Assembly (NCBI GenBank): GCA_034401795.1
Contig: CM067360.1
Location: 48,144,260-48,208,259 of the forward strand
Direction of reading: 5' to 3'
Source of the DNA: Chaetoderma sp. LZ-2023a
Taxonomy: Eukaryota; Mollusca; Caudofoveata; Chaetodermatida; Chaetodermatidae
Length of the DNA: 64,000 bases
Part shown: in pieces, positions 10,148-19,658 of the stretch
How positions within the stretch are numbered: position 1 is the first letter of the stretch
How the letters are laid out: each line of letters opens with the position of its first letter
The notes under the pieces: generated by a model
Told to the model about the DNA's origin: nothing
Databases searched by the model: none
Seen by the model: the letters and a program-made list of their open reading frames with translations, nothing else
Translations under genes and position numbers: made by a program

Positions 10148-13004
10148 ATGTCTAATTGCCGTCCAAGAGACCATTGTGGGTTTTCTTTTGCAATTTACTA
10201 CTGGAATTACAGGATCCGTTATCCAACCAGTTATTCCAGTGGTAAACTTTCAAAACAAGTTCTCTGGCGAGTAGCTAATGCAAATGGACATTTCTCACGA
10301 TCACCGCAAGAATCCATTTGTGGTCAGTTTGATAGAGTGCTAAAGTGGACATATAAGAGACGCCGCGAGTGGGCGTATGCTTGAGTACTTTCATCTGCAG
10401 AAGGAATGATAAACATGTTTTGTACGCAGTCCTCCAGCAAAAGAAGCTTATTTAGAGTAGTTATTTGGGGTTCCATTGGCTGTTTATTAAAATAATTAAG
10501 CGGTCATCGCCGCGCAAACTATTACAGTCGGACCAGAACAAATATAAGAGAACTCGCCATGAATCACGCGCATGAAGATCATAATTGAGAGCTAACCCAA
10601 AAACAATCTAAAAATAGAGCCGTGTCTTCGGGCCGAGAATTATTAGATCTGGTATCGATGGAGATCTCGCGAGACACAGCCCCACAATCCCCTGCGCGAA
10701 ATGGCCGCGCCTATAGGCAATTCTAGGCAGCAATAAATAGAAGCGTGCCCGCTGGAGCGGGCACGCAATAAACACTGATGATGACTGTTAGAAGGTAAAA
10801 GGAAAGAACTGGAAGAAACAACACTTTTCCTAGTTGAGTTTGAGTGATAGGTTACTAAATAGCAACATCAATAACTCCGATTCATCTAACTCATTTTTAT
10901 TGTATCCTCTGGTCAAATTGTTTTATAAGTTGTTCTGTCATGATTGGGGTACAAGACCAAATATGTTGCTATGCGCAATGCCTAGATTTGGATTAGGCTA
11001 GAGCTCGTCACATGATCATGTGATAAGCTCTAGCCCAATCACAATTGGGGTATACCACATAGAATATATATTCTTAGGTTTCCATAGATATACATGAATC
11101 CAGACATTCACGATACCTCCATGTCAGGCATTCCTAACTCTTATGTCCATGTTGAGTCTTTCTTCCTTCATTTTCATCTTATGTTTTCTTGTAGTTCCGG
11201 ATTGTTTTTCTACCACCCGTACTTTCTGTCTTTAGGATATTGCCCCCCCCCCCCACCCCCACATTCTCCGCCCCCCCCCTACCCCAATTGAAGTATCTGG
11301 CCCCTTCTTCTCGCTGTATTGATCGGTCATCTGGAATTCTATATATGCTTATCAGCCAATATCCTGGGTACCAGCCAGCTACTTTAGTATAACACATAGC
11401 TTATCTAGACGTTTCAAACTATTTACTTCTCCTGATCCCTTTTCTATCTGATAAACTCTTACCGTTACAATGTAGTTGTACCACTTTAATCAGGAGACTC
11501 CGGATTTCGGTTTGCTGTCTCTCTATCGTTTTTTAATGAGCTTTCGTTCATGATCGCAGGAAGATCTTCCAATTTCTATTTTGTCCACTAAGGCACATGA
11601 ATTGTTTGTGCCAAGCGAATACAATAAATCGATCGTCGGCCTCACATTTCTCTTCAGATTCTTGATCATGTACAGGACGCCAGTTCTTAATCCTCAGGGT
11701 GTCCTTTGACATCGGACTCGGCATGGGGAAGCCAGTGGCCAATCCGATGTGAACTTAGTCTGAGAGTGGTGTCCACATCAGGTTTTGCTCCAATCGAACA
11801 ATATCTTCTTAGGAAGCTGGGAAGATGGACCCATGAACAACAGAACTTCGTTGAAAATGCTGTTGTCCACAACCGAAGTAGTATTTGACCAGCCTGGTGA
11901 ACCTGAAAGGATACTCTGTTTGCCTAGAATCGTGTCAATATCCTGAACTATATCTAAGAGCCGTGTTCACATCTATAGATCGAATCAGTTCATCTGATGC
12001 AAAACTGAGGGAGTGTTGCGTCGAAGTAAGAGTTTTGCATTCATACATGGTACTTCTTTTAGATCAAGTAAACAATCCGGAAACATCTGGATCGTAAAGG
12101 AACTAGCCCACAGGAGGAACTGTGGCTCATCCTAGGAGATTCTCGCTAAGGAGCGCCTCTCTCGGCATAGATAAGAAATTCATTGTGTTGACATTGCAAA
12201 TTTACGTCGGTGCAACTACATCGGAACAGTTAATCCAACGAGCTTTATTCTGTCTGAAGCCTATTTCTCTTTTGAATATGGTCACTGGACAGCCTTCCAG
12301 TTCTGTCCAAGCATGTACGGCGGGGATTGCTCACTGGATGACCTGTTGGAACTAAATGTCAATCTAATCTCCGGTAATATGTTCAGTAACCACAATTTTC
12401 CCGACCTTCGGATAGTAATCTGCTAAGCCTCCGAATTCTCATTGGCTCAGTCTTTTGCCGAGTTCACCCCTACAAATTATATATAAAGTACTTATCTTTT
12501 CCCGGAATCCACTGTTTAAATTGATTTACACATCTGATAAACATGCTGGACAAGATAATAAACAACAGTATTCACGCTTCATTAGTCTTTATATACAAAA
12601 AGGAAAGTACATCTCCGTCAGCGACCGAATGCTTGGGCCACGGCCATGAGTTATCTCCGTTACAATATTACTACTATTATACTATAGACTATATATACTA
12701 TATATTATACTATTTACCATAATAAATCACATCGCCATTGAATGTAGACGAATGCCGTCCCTTTATCAGCAAGCAGACCCATGATTGTAAGAATCACATA
12801 GGTAAATACGTATGCAGATGCGGATTTATATCACGTGACATTATCTCAAATACTCCGATTATGTAATCGACCTAGACCCAAATCAGATTTTCGCGTAGAA
12901 TGCACGATTCGCTCCTGAATGTACAAGAGTGAAGTCACTTTTATCAACAGCAGGGCAGGTTATTTATTTTTACTGTTAATCGCACCATAGCCTCATTCAC
13001 AACA
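10148..13004. other. Long stretch without a supported gene; hairpins and a C-tract
   Basis: Positions 10743-10766 form a perfect hairpin (GCGTGCCCGCT facing AGCGGGCACGC) with AATAAA directly on both sides. Positions 10991-11040 are a near-perfect 50-bp palindrome centred on CATGATCATG. Positions 11241-11285 hold poly-C tracts. The frames between 11.5 and 12.4 kb are interrupted on both strands and show no known domain; an old decayed element is possible. Confidence 0.45.
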
Positions 13005-13005
13005 G

Positions 13006-13378
13006 TAATGGACCTTTCCAGTTTATCAATCCATCACACGACGTTATATGACGTCATAGTCAACTACGTGTCGTGTAGGATGACGTCATGAATGACTCGA
13101 TTAGTCCGTCTTAAACGCTTAATAGTCCGGCATGTTGTACGAATTGCATGTCTGCTATTTAATAAACATGCTTTTAAATATTTTGAAACTAATTTGACTG
13201 GTCGCCGTTGCTGCCATAGACAATAGCACCAAGTCAAATTAGTTTCAAAATATTCAACAGCTTATCTGTATAGTTTTCTGGAAATTATTAGTCAGGGAGG
13301 TCAGAGATCGACCGATCCCAGCACAAGCTTGGTATGAGTGGAGATTAGCTAGAGATGGGCGAGGCATAAGGACCATTA
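13006..13378 (-). mobile_element. MITE1 full-length copy (best type copy)
   Basis: Reverse copy with complete ends: TAATGGACCTTTCCAGTTTA on the left and GGACCATTA on the right, so the terminal inverted repeat is short. The order, read leftward, is: outer arm with TCTAGCTAA-type sequence, TTTCCAG, the ACAGGTAAG block, the core palindrome (GAATATTTTGAAACTAATTT in both orientations around GTTGCTGCC), a tail with ACAATTCGTAC, and a CRE-rich end (TGACGTCAT). It encodes no protein. It is a non-autonomous DNA-element-like foldback; the superfamily is unknown. Confidence 0.85.
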
Positions 13379-13604
13379 CGAAACAATATTTTACTCTTTA
13401 GATTTGCTTCAGCTAGGCTATATTTAGTTCACTGCATATTCCGGTAATCTCAGGAAAAGTTAACAATGATTATAACAATCGAATATTGTTTATCTATGAT
13501 TCTATCTCTGCTTTGGCATTATCAGTTTCACTGATGGACAATTTAAAATCTCAATTGGACCTGGGTCACCTATATTATCCTCAACTTCTAGACCCAACTC
13601 AATA

Positions 13605-14001
13605 TAAATTTCCAGTTTATCCATCCACTGTATGACGTCGTAATCAACTACGTGACGTGACGTGTAGGATGACGTCATAATCAATTACAGCGTGAATGTC
13701 TCGATTTAGTCCGTCTTAAACGCTTAATAGTCCGACACGTTGTACGAATTGTATGTCTTTACTATTTAATCAACATTCTGTCGAATATTTTGAAACTAAT
13801 CTGACTAGGCGTTGTTGATGCCATAGGCAGCAACAGCACTCAGTCAAACTAGTTTCAAAATATTCAACAGCTTACCTGCATAGTTTTCTGGAAATTGATA
13901 GTCAGGAAGTTCAGGGATTGATCGATCCCAACACGAGCGAGGTGTGGGTGGAGTTTAGCTAGAGATGGGCGGGGCATAGCTAAAACTGGAATGGTCCATC
14001 G
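13605..14001 (-). mobile_element. MITE1 copy, near full length
   Basis: Reverse copy with the same order as at 13006-13378: CRE-rich end, GTACGAATTGTATGTC, foldback core at about 13788-13872, splice-donor-like block on the minus strand, then GAGTTTAGCTAGAGATGGGC and AACTGGAATGGTCCAT at the right end. Confidence 0.85.
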
Positions 14002-14193
14002 CGTGGTTAGGTTTCCTGCAAAGTAGGCCTACTAAGCACCATCCGGAAAGAAACTTTTCATAAATGGCATTTGACCCCAAAAGTTTGCAAACAACAAGCC
14101 AAGTTTAGCGAGGATCAATTCATAACAACTCGAACCATCCGAAGATACAATAATCAAATCACATTCACAAAGAACTTGGCCCCAAAATCAATT

Positions 14194-14632
14194 CACCTTT
14201 CCAGTGTATACATCTATCAATCTGACGTCATATGACGTCATAGCCATCTAAGCGACGTGTAGCATGACGTCATAATCATTACGTCATAAATGATTATGAT
14301 TGGCCAGTCTTAACTCTTAATAGTCCGACACGTTGTACGAATTGTATGTCTCTACTATTTAATATACATGCTGTTGAATAATCATACAGGTAAGCTGTTG
14401 AATATTTTGAAACTATTTTGAAACGAATTTGACCGGTGTCTGTTGTTGGTTATGGCAGCAACAGTTCCCAGTCAAATTAGTTTCAAAATATTCAACAGAA
14501 TGTTTTTTAAATTGTAAATTCATCAAAGACATACAATTCGTACATTTTCACGACAGCTAGATACGTCATTATGATTGTGACTTCAGCTAAGTAGTGACGT
14601 ATTTGATTATGATGTCATACATTTGAGTGACA
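14194..14632. mobile_element. MITE1 chimeric copy (two tail halves)
   Basis: The left half is a reverse-oriented tail (CCTTTCCAGTGTATACATC, CRE motifs, GTACGAATTGTATGTC). It is followed by ATACAGGTAAGCTGTTGAAT and the core in forward orientation. It then ends with a second, forward tail (CAAAGACATACAATTCGTAC). The outer TAGCTAAGCTCC arm is absent. The pair at 59190-59735 has a similar arrangement, so this may be a subfamily rather than one accident. The Polinton lies just downstream. Confidence 0.7.
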
Positions 14633-14696
14633 CGCTGGTCCATCCGTTCTATGCACTTTCTGAGAGTCTCATGGGCTACCACCTGGGTCAAGTTCG

Positions 14697-14701
14697 ACTC
14701 C
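14697..14701. repeat. Polinton target-site duplication, left copy
   Basis: ACTCC directly abuts the left end. The same five bases follow the right end at 31579-31583. Polintons typically duplicate 5-6 bp on insertion. Confidence 0.7.
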
Positions 14702-14994
14702 AGTAGTATAGCCGGGATTAAACGGATACCACGTCCCGGAATAACGGGGGAAATCGAGAAATTCGCCTCCCAGGCCCTTAACAATTGAGGGCCGCATTTT
14801 TTAGGTGTTTTTAGGTCCAGGTAGCGCAGGCCTCTAAAAAACCGCCGCCCCTAGGGGCCCCCTTCACTATGCCAGCACGTAGTGCGACGTAGTGCGACGC
14901 CACACCCCCATAATGAAAGCACCCGGGAGGCGAATTTGCCGATTACCCCCGTTATTCCGGGACGTTGTATCCGTTTAATCCCGGCTATACTACT
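14702..14994 (+). repeat. Polinton left terminal unit, itself palindrome-ended
   Basis: This 293-bp unit matches 31286-31578 in inverse orientation with about four differences. The unit also starts and ends with an inverted copy of its own first 50 or so bases: AGTAGTATAGCCGGGATTAA and CGTCCCGGAATAACGGGGG at the outer side, with their complements at 14938-14994. Its middle has a GC-rich block with CCCCTAGGGGCCCCC. A single end could thus fold on itself, independently of the other end. Confidence 0.92.
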
Positions 14995-15195
14995 TAGCAC
15001 ATGGTCTTAACGTCCATTTAGAGACTAGCATACTCAGCGGTATACGAGCTGATCAAGCCCGCATTACAGGGTCTTAACGTCCAGACAAGCATACTCAGTG
15101 GTATACGAGCTGATCAAGCACGCATTACATGGCGTCCATTTAGAGACAAGCATACTCAGCAGTATACGAGCTGATCAAGCACGCATTACATGGTC
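14995..15195 (+). repeat. Left 67-bp tandem array, about 3 units
   Basis: The unit runs CATTTAGAGACAAGCATACT, CAGCGGTATACGAGCTGATC, AAGCACGCATTACATGG and TCTTAACGTC. One unit lacks part of the sequence. The array continues the terminal inverted repeat and points inward. The right end has about 17 units. Confidence 0.9.
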
Positions 15196-15256
15196 TTATC
15201 AGCGCCCTGCGCCACTGCTGTAGACGCCAGCACGAGCAATACGATGAGAAGCATGG

Positions 15257-15787
15257 CTATATATGAAGAGTTAAACTGAACAGAGTGAACCCCTCGAGAA
15301 ATATCTGTGCCAGATCGAGCCCTGCTCCATCCGGATCGATAGTGATCTTCATCCCCTCAGGAGCAGGGGCTAGCTGCTTCACTCTGCCGCCGGCTAAGAA
15401 ACGTAGCTCTAGGACTATATGAGTCGTTTGCGGGCTAATGAGTCCCACTCGCTGAAGCAGTTTAACAGCACTCTTGGCTTTGGAGACATGTGACACCCCA
15501 TCGACCCGTAGGGTGCCCTCCTGGACTGCTTCTTATGGTCCATCGAATGGACGACGCAGCAGGAGCTTTCCACCTGTAACCCCGATCCGGTGACCCACCT
15601 TCGTCAGGGAGACACCTTCACCTATGTAGGTGAGGAAGGACGATCCCCGATTGTAGAGCTTTCGAACTGTCCCATCCTTTTCCACAACAGTGGAGATGGG
15701 AGTAACCTCTATGTCAATGAGTGCGGGAGGCCTATATAGGGGCAACCATGTTTGCCAGTTCCCCCCAGGTCCGGCGCGGTACCACAC
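15257..15787 (-). other. Minus-strand open stretches without ATG starts, function unknown
   Basis: Two minus-strand open frames of about 80 codons lie between the left array and the next gene. Neither opens with ATG. Their sequences look protein-like (for example TTHIVLELRFLAGG and IDIEVTPISTVVEKDGTVRK), so they are probably remains of one or two small Polinton genes. They sit directly downstream of the gene ending at 15788. No family is recognised. Confidence 0.3.
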
Positions 15788-16228
15788 TTAATCCTTCTCA
15801 AATATGAACTGCAGGTTTTTTGCCAGGGTCAATAGCAGGCCATCACGGACCATCGGCTGGGAACCGCTCGAATAGGGTTTGACCAGATGAAAGCTGATGT
15901 CGTTATTTAGGGTGTTGAGGTCTGCCACCTCTGTATCCGAGAGCTCAATCAATGGCTCGAGGACGTACTTCCTCTTCGGGAAATCGTACCGAAACACGAT
16001 CTTGTGGCCATCTATGTCGCGACCCAGGCGCCCTTTCGACACATCCTTGAGGTCTGTGAGCATCTCCACCCCATCACCCCCAATGGGGTGGAGGGAGAAT
16101 GCCTTTGAGCTTGCTTCGTACTGTAGGGCGAAGAACTTGCCATCACTCTCTTCTACCTTGGCAGCATCAACTGCGTACACATCTGCGAGGTCGGCAAGGC
16201 CAGTCGAGTGAGCAAATATGGGTTCCAT
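15788..16228 (-). CDS. Polinton small protein, unknown (146 aa)
   Basis: A complete frame of 146 codons begins at the ATG at 16228. The N-terminus is MEPIFAHSTGLADLADVY, followed by a mixed alpha/beta sequence rich in Asp and Lys, with no membrane segment or known motif. The start is supported by a GTTTAAAC box 17-24 bp upstream and a TTTATAG run between. The box is shared with the divergent gene at 16266. No function can be assigned. Confidence 0.6.
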   Translation of the reverse strand: MEPIFAHSTGLADLADVYAVDAAKVEESDGKFFALQYEASSKAFSLHPIGGDGVEMLTDLKDVSKGRLGRDIDGHKIVFRYDFPKRKYVLEPLIELSDTEVADLNTLNNDISFHLVKPYSSGSQPMVRDGLLLTLAKNLQFIFEKD

Positions 16229-16265
16229 AGCACGCTATAAAGGGGTTTAAACGAGACATATAACC
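16229..16265. promoter_or_regulatory. Bidirectional GTTTAAAC promoter-like signal
   Basis: The palindrome GTTTAAAC at 16245-16252 lies between divergent starts at 16228 (minus) and 16266 (plus). A TATAAAGG run faces the minus gene and ACATATAACC faces the plus gene. The same arrangement recurs at 23084-23122 and 24550-24585. Confidence 0.6.
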
Positions 16266-16478
16266 ATGCCGGTGGTCCGACTGCTGCTCTCCGGTGGTGA
16301 GAACATAATCTCACCCTCTCTAGAGGGGAGACAGGGGGTACAGTACCGTATAGAATGGGTCCTCTTCGAGGTGCCCCAGCGGGGCACAACATACATACAC
16401 GCCGATGTGCTGCATCAACCTCCGGGCAGGGCACACAGCAGCTCACTGGTAGAAGTCGGCCGGGATATGATAGAGTAA
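16266..16478 (+). CDS. Polinton small protein, unknown (70 aa)
   Basis: A frame of 70 codons starts at ATG 16266, 13 bp after the shared GTTTAAAC box. The sequence (MPVVRLLLSGGENIISPSLE) is short and mixed, without a recognised motif. It counts as a gene because of its upstream signal. The reading frame alone would be weak evidence. Confidence 0.4.
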   Translation: MPVVRLLLSGGENIISPSLEGRQGVQYRIEWVLFEVPQRGTTYIHADVLHQPPGRAHSSSLVEVGRDMIE

Positions 16479-16597
16479 CTCCCAGGTGCCAACAGCAACC
16501 TATGGAAAGCTATCAGTCCTAGCCTGTTCACACCTGTAAATCACCTGTTTGACAAGCCCTCCATTAACATATACGCCAGCACGGATGGGATATCGGA

Positions 16598-16645
16598 CGC
16601 CCATTTAGAGTTTACACTCTTATTACTCATTGACCTGACGACAAC
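16598..16645 (+). promoter_or_regulatory. CATTTAGAG-type upstream signal
   Basis: The sequence GGACGCCCATTTAGAG at 16595-16610, followed by TTTACACTCTTATTACTC, resembles the repeat unit GGACGTCCATTTAGAGAC of the terminal arrays. It does not match the GTTTAA boxes of the other genes. The polymerase gene has the same type of upstream sequence. Confidence 0.45.
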
Positions 16646-17214
16646 ATGATATCATACCAGCAATATCTGTCCTTTGCCGAGATGCTGAAGAAAGAGGGTT
16701 GCCCCTTCATGACCACTGCACAAAACGAACAGATGCTCGCACAGCAACAGATCTGTCAACAAGAAGGAGAGCGCCTACAGCGGGAGAACTGGTATCAACA
16801 GAACATGCGCGGGCAAGGAGGCACGGGGGGAATTTCCGATACTGGCAGGCCCTCCTGGAGGAGAGTAAGCGGGATGCAGGAGTCTTGACAGACGACGATC
16901 GGCCAGATGTCTACGACGATGAGCCAGGTGTCTTCACGGACGAGGATGAGCCAGAGGTCATACAGTGGGAAGAGGAGATGGCGCGGAAGTATAAGATCAA
17001 GAAAGCCATCCAGCGGCGGGCCTACTATCATGGTGATAAGGTGAAGTTCCAGATGTCACGTCTCAGAACGCTACTGGCACCCGACATAGTGCTGGATGAC
17101 CACGTTCTAAGAGCCATCTGTCTCAAGACCGAAAAGCTGGCAGGGTTTGCCAGACTCTCCAAAATGAACCCTTCTATGACTCATAAGCAGATTCTGCAGG
17201 TGATGCCGGTTTAA
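16646..17214 (+). pseudogene. Polinton small protein gene, unknown, looks broken
   Basis: Protein-like sequence begins at ATG 16646 (MISYQQYLSFAEMLKKEG) with a Gln/Glu-rich helical region. It includes an acidic segment (DDDRPDVYDDEPGVFTDEDE) and a basic C-terminal part (KAIQRRAYYHGDKVKFQMS). The region is not read in one uninterrupted frame. No family is recognised. It lies just before the membrane-protein gene at 17230, to which the 3' end leads directly. Confidence 0.5.
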
Positions 17215-17229
17215 GCCTCCAGATATACT
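17209..17229 (+). promoter_or_regulatory. GTTTAA box upstream of the 17230 gene
   Basis: GGTTTAAGCC at 17208-17217, then AGATATACT, directly precedes ATG 17230. The box overlaps the stop codon of the preceding gene. Confidence 0.55.
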
Positions 17230-17850
17230 ATGGCAAAATCAGAGTGGCGGAAGCAACCAGAACTATACCCCTCCCTGACTGCTGACGAGGGCGGTACCAT
17301 CCACGGCTGGCGACTCCAGCAGATAGATACCATCATGCAGAATCTCGTCCATGAGGCAGAAAAGTACGGCAGAACGCGCAGTCGATATAAGACAGCCTAC
17401 AACGTCCTCGCGCATACAACCACTGCTGCGGGCGTGATTGGAGCCAGTGCTGGTGTGGCAGCTGTGGCCACTCTCGCTACAGGGGTGGGTGCCCTCGTCG
17501 CCATCCCTCTGGGTGGCGTGACACTAGCCACCACTGTCTTGGCCACGGGCTTGGGGGTGTGGCAGCGGCAGATCACAAGGAGGTTGGAGAAGCATGCTAA
17601 GTATGTGACACTAGCACAGAGTATGCTACGGACTATCGACGAGTCTGTCGGCAAAGCTCTCGAGGATGGCCAGGTCATTGACGAGGAGTACCGCCATATA
17701 TTGAAGGTCCAAGCCCTGTACCACACTGAGAAACCTAAAGTGCGACAGCAATACCTCAAAGGCTCCAGCGGGCGGGTTGATATGGAGGAGTTAAAAAACG
17801 AGATGTTACGGCGAGGTCACCTCGCCGGTCTCTGGAGCGACTACAAATAA
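17230..17850 (+). CDS. Polinton membrane protein, unknown (206 aa)
   Basis: A complete frame of 206 codons. Residues about 1-60 are polar and helical. Residues about 62-112 form a long hydrophobic Ala/Gly/Val-rich stretch (AAGVIGASAGVAAVATLATG) long enough for two membrane passes. The rest is charged and helical (RRLEKHAKYVTLAQSML). The layout suggests a membrane-inserting virion or lysis-type protein, but this is inference; no family is recognised. The start is supported by the GTTTAA/TATA signal. Confidence 0.65.
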   Translation: MAKSEWRKQPELYPSLTADEGGTIHGWRLQQIDTIMQNLVHEAEKYGRTRSRYKTAYNVLAHTTTAAGVIGASAGVAAVATLATGVGALVAIPLGGVTLATTVLATGLGVWQRQITRRLEKHAKYVTLAQSMLRTIDESVGKALEDGQVIDEEYRHILKVQALYHTEKPKVRQQYLKGSSGRVDMEELKNEMLRRGHLAGLWSDYK

Positions 17851-17862
17851 TGTGCTGCGTTA

Positions 17863-17883
17863 GCTTTAAGAACACCAGTATAG
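17863..17883 (+). promoter_or_regulatory. CTTTAA box upstream of the 17884 gene
   Basis: GCTTTAAGAACACC followed by AGTATAG directly precedes ATG 17884. This is a one-base variant of the GTTTAA box at the usual spacing. Confidence 0.5.
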
Positions 17884-19173
17884 ATGGCCTTCCCACGGGA
17901 CCTCACGACAGTCAACCGGAGCCAACCGCCCCTCCTGGGTACACTCTTGACTGGCCTGAGAGGCCTATTTGATGATATACCAGAGCTAACACCTTTCTCT
18001 ATCACAGTGGATGGACGGGCCCGAATCAGCTTCTCCGTCAACCCACGACCACTGACGAACCACCCTATCACCATCAGGGATGCGAAGCAAGCTCATACTT
18101 GGATGGCTGCTCCAAGCCTCTCATACTGGAATCAGCAGCTGAACTTTGCCGTGTGGTGTGCCACGGCAGGCTGTGGAGTAAGTTCCACCATGCTTCACCC
18201 CTATTCTGGTACTCCTGAAGCTGTGCTCATCGCCAGCTGTCTCAGATTCCACGTGTACTTCACTGTGCGACGAATCCTCCATGAGCTGGGTGCAAGCCTC
18301 CCTGATACAAACGACTTCGATCCACAGCTCAACAGTCATAGCGTCTCAGCGGCCAGCAGACTACAGAGAGAGTTCAGAGCTCACCCAGACTATCGGTGGC
18401 ATGGCGGCGACAACCACGGTCTAGGGATTATGTACGGTGGCCCGGGACGTAACTACTCAGGATTCCCCTATCGAACACCCCGACGAGTAGGCCGACGGAA
18501 GACAGCGACATTCTCGTTCGATCCAGACTCCGATCCTGGGGCGATAGTGCAGAATATGCACATCACCGGAATCAGGCAGGACTCCCCAGATGTGTGGAAG
18601 TACTTTGTCCCACACACCACCTCGGGTCTCACACCAGCAGGGATCGTTCGGATCAACCAGTCCCTGGAAGCCCTGTGCTACTGCCTCCTTACAGCGCAGA
18701 CCAAGCTGCGTCATTCCATAGATGGTGACAGCGGAGCAGAGGTCCAGGCCATGTTCATCAGTCTCGTTGAGGATATGATCATCGTGGCAGATCCCAGCAG
18801 TCTTATTGCTAAGTTCCAGCAGGGGCTGCAGAAGGCCCATCGCAAACTTGACTTTGCTCTTTCACCACACCTACGGTTGATTCAGAGCAACATGATCGTG
18901 AACATCGAGGACCTCCAAGTCAGGGGCTATAACAACATGATAGTCGAGGGGAGTTCTCCCGGTGTCCACTTCGGTTTCAACGCGGATATCAACACACCTA
19001 GACGTAATACGGGCCATACAGTCACACTGCAGCCAGTCGACACGGCGCTTCCCATGGCAGCGCCAACCCCACCACTGCAGCCAGTCGCCACGACACCACT
19101 TCCCGTGGCAGCTCTACGAGTGGTGTCAGGCCTAACTATCGTGGTGCTCGGGATCAGCCTACTCCGCCGCTAG
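17884..19173 (+). CDS. Large Polinton protein, unknown, C-terminal membrane anchor (429 aa)
   Basis: This is the longest intact frame of the central block. Residues 1-380 are soluble-looking, with Trp, Tyr and His clusters (QAHTWMAAPSLSYWNQQLNF; FRAHPDYRWHGGDNHGLG) and a Gly/Arg-rich middle. About residues 380-405 hold two Pro-rich repeats (ALPMAAPTPPLQPVATTPLP). The last 20 residues are one hydrophobic segment ending in RR, a tail anchor. Its size and place suggest a structural protein, perhaps a minor capsid protein or penton, but no motif proves this. Its 3' end overlaps the convergent gene ending at 19159 by 15 bp. Confidence 0.65.
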   Translation: MAFPRDLTTVNRSQPPLLGTLLTGLRGLFDDIPELTPFSITVDGRARISFSVNPRPLTNHPITIRDAKQAHTWMAAPSLSYWNQQLNFAVWCATAGCGVSSTMLHPYSGTPEAVLIASCLRFHVYFTVRRILHELGASLPDTNDFDPQLNSHSVSAASRLQREFRAHPDYRWHGGDNHGLGIMYGGPGRNYSGFPYRTPRRVGRRKTATFSFDPDSDPGAIVQNMHITGIRQDSPDVWKYFVPHTTSGLTPAGIVRINQSLEALCYCLLTAQTKLRHSIDGDSGAEVQAMFISLVEDMIIVADPSSLIAKFQQGLQKAHRKLDFALSPHLRLIQSNMIVNIEDLQVRGYNNMIVEGSSPGVHFGFNADINTPRRNTGHTVTLQPVDTALPMAAPTPPLQPVATTPLPVAALRVVSGLTIVVLGISLLRR

Positions 19174-19635
19174 CAAATCAGCTATCTCGTCAGTCTCGGC
19201 GGGGACCACAGTGAGACACTGAGCCAGCTTGGCCTGCCCTACAGCCCCTATACACGCTGCCAACATGCACATCCAAGGGCTGGAGGGTTCCGCAGTGCAT
19301 CCTTTTTCCAGCTTGTAGTATCGCAGAGCCTTGTTCAGCTCTGAGTTAGGTGAGGCCATGGAGGTCTGCAACTGCTGGAACACATCTGACAGATACTCCC
19401 GATCCTTGTAGAAACCTTTAGTTCGCAGGAGCTGCTCGACGATACTCCCACCCATGATAAGGTATTCGAGGAAGCAGATCTGCCCCTTTCCAAATCCTAG
19501 ATAGAGCTTCACAGCTGTCAGCTCCTCTGTCAGCTCAGCACCAGAGAGCTGAGCGAGCTCATCTGGCGTCTTCTTCTTGTAGGCCTTCAGCTCCCTCTGG
19601 AAGACCTCATAGTACTTCTCGCATAGCGCGGACAT
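19159..19635 (-). CDS. Polinton small protein, unknown (158 aa)
   Basis: A complete minus-strand frame of 158 codons (MSALCEKYYEVFQRELKAYK). It is mostly helical, with a hydrophobic stretch in the C-terminal third (SPWMCMLAACIGAVGQAKLA) that could be a membrane segment. It is convergent with the 429-aa gene and divergent from the gene at 19659, with which it shares the intergenic signal. No family is recognised. Confidence 0.6.
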   Translation of the reverse strand: MSALCEKYYEVFQRELKAYKKKTPDELAQLSGAELTEELTAVKLYLGFGKGQICFLEYLIMGGSIVEQLLRTKGFYKDREYLSDVFQQLQTSMASPNSELNKALRYYKLEKGCTAEPSSPWMCMLAACIGAVGQAKLAQCLTVVPAETDEIADLLAAE

Positions 19636-19658
19636 GTTTAAGATGACTCAATAGAGAG
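19636..19658. promoter_or_regulatory. GTTTAAG signal between divergent genes
   Basis: The whole intergenic space is 23 bp: GTTTAAGATGACTCAATAGA then GAG. The box abuts the minus ATG at 19635 and lies about 17 bp before the plus ATG at 19659. Confidence 0.5.

Noticed and set aside
10743-10766. Histone 3' stem-loop or bacterial terminator
   Set aside because: The stem and loop do not match the histone consensus, there is no U-tract, and no histone gene is nearby.
11548-12355. Coding remnants between 11.5 and 12.4 kb
   Set aside because: Both strands were read. The frames are interrupted and show no motif of transposases, reverse transcriptases or host proteins.
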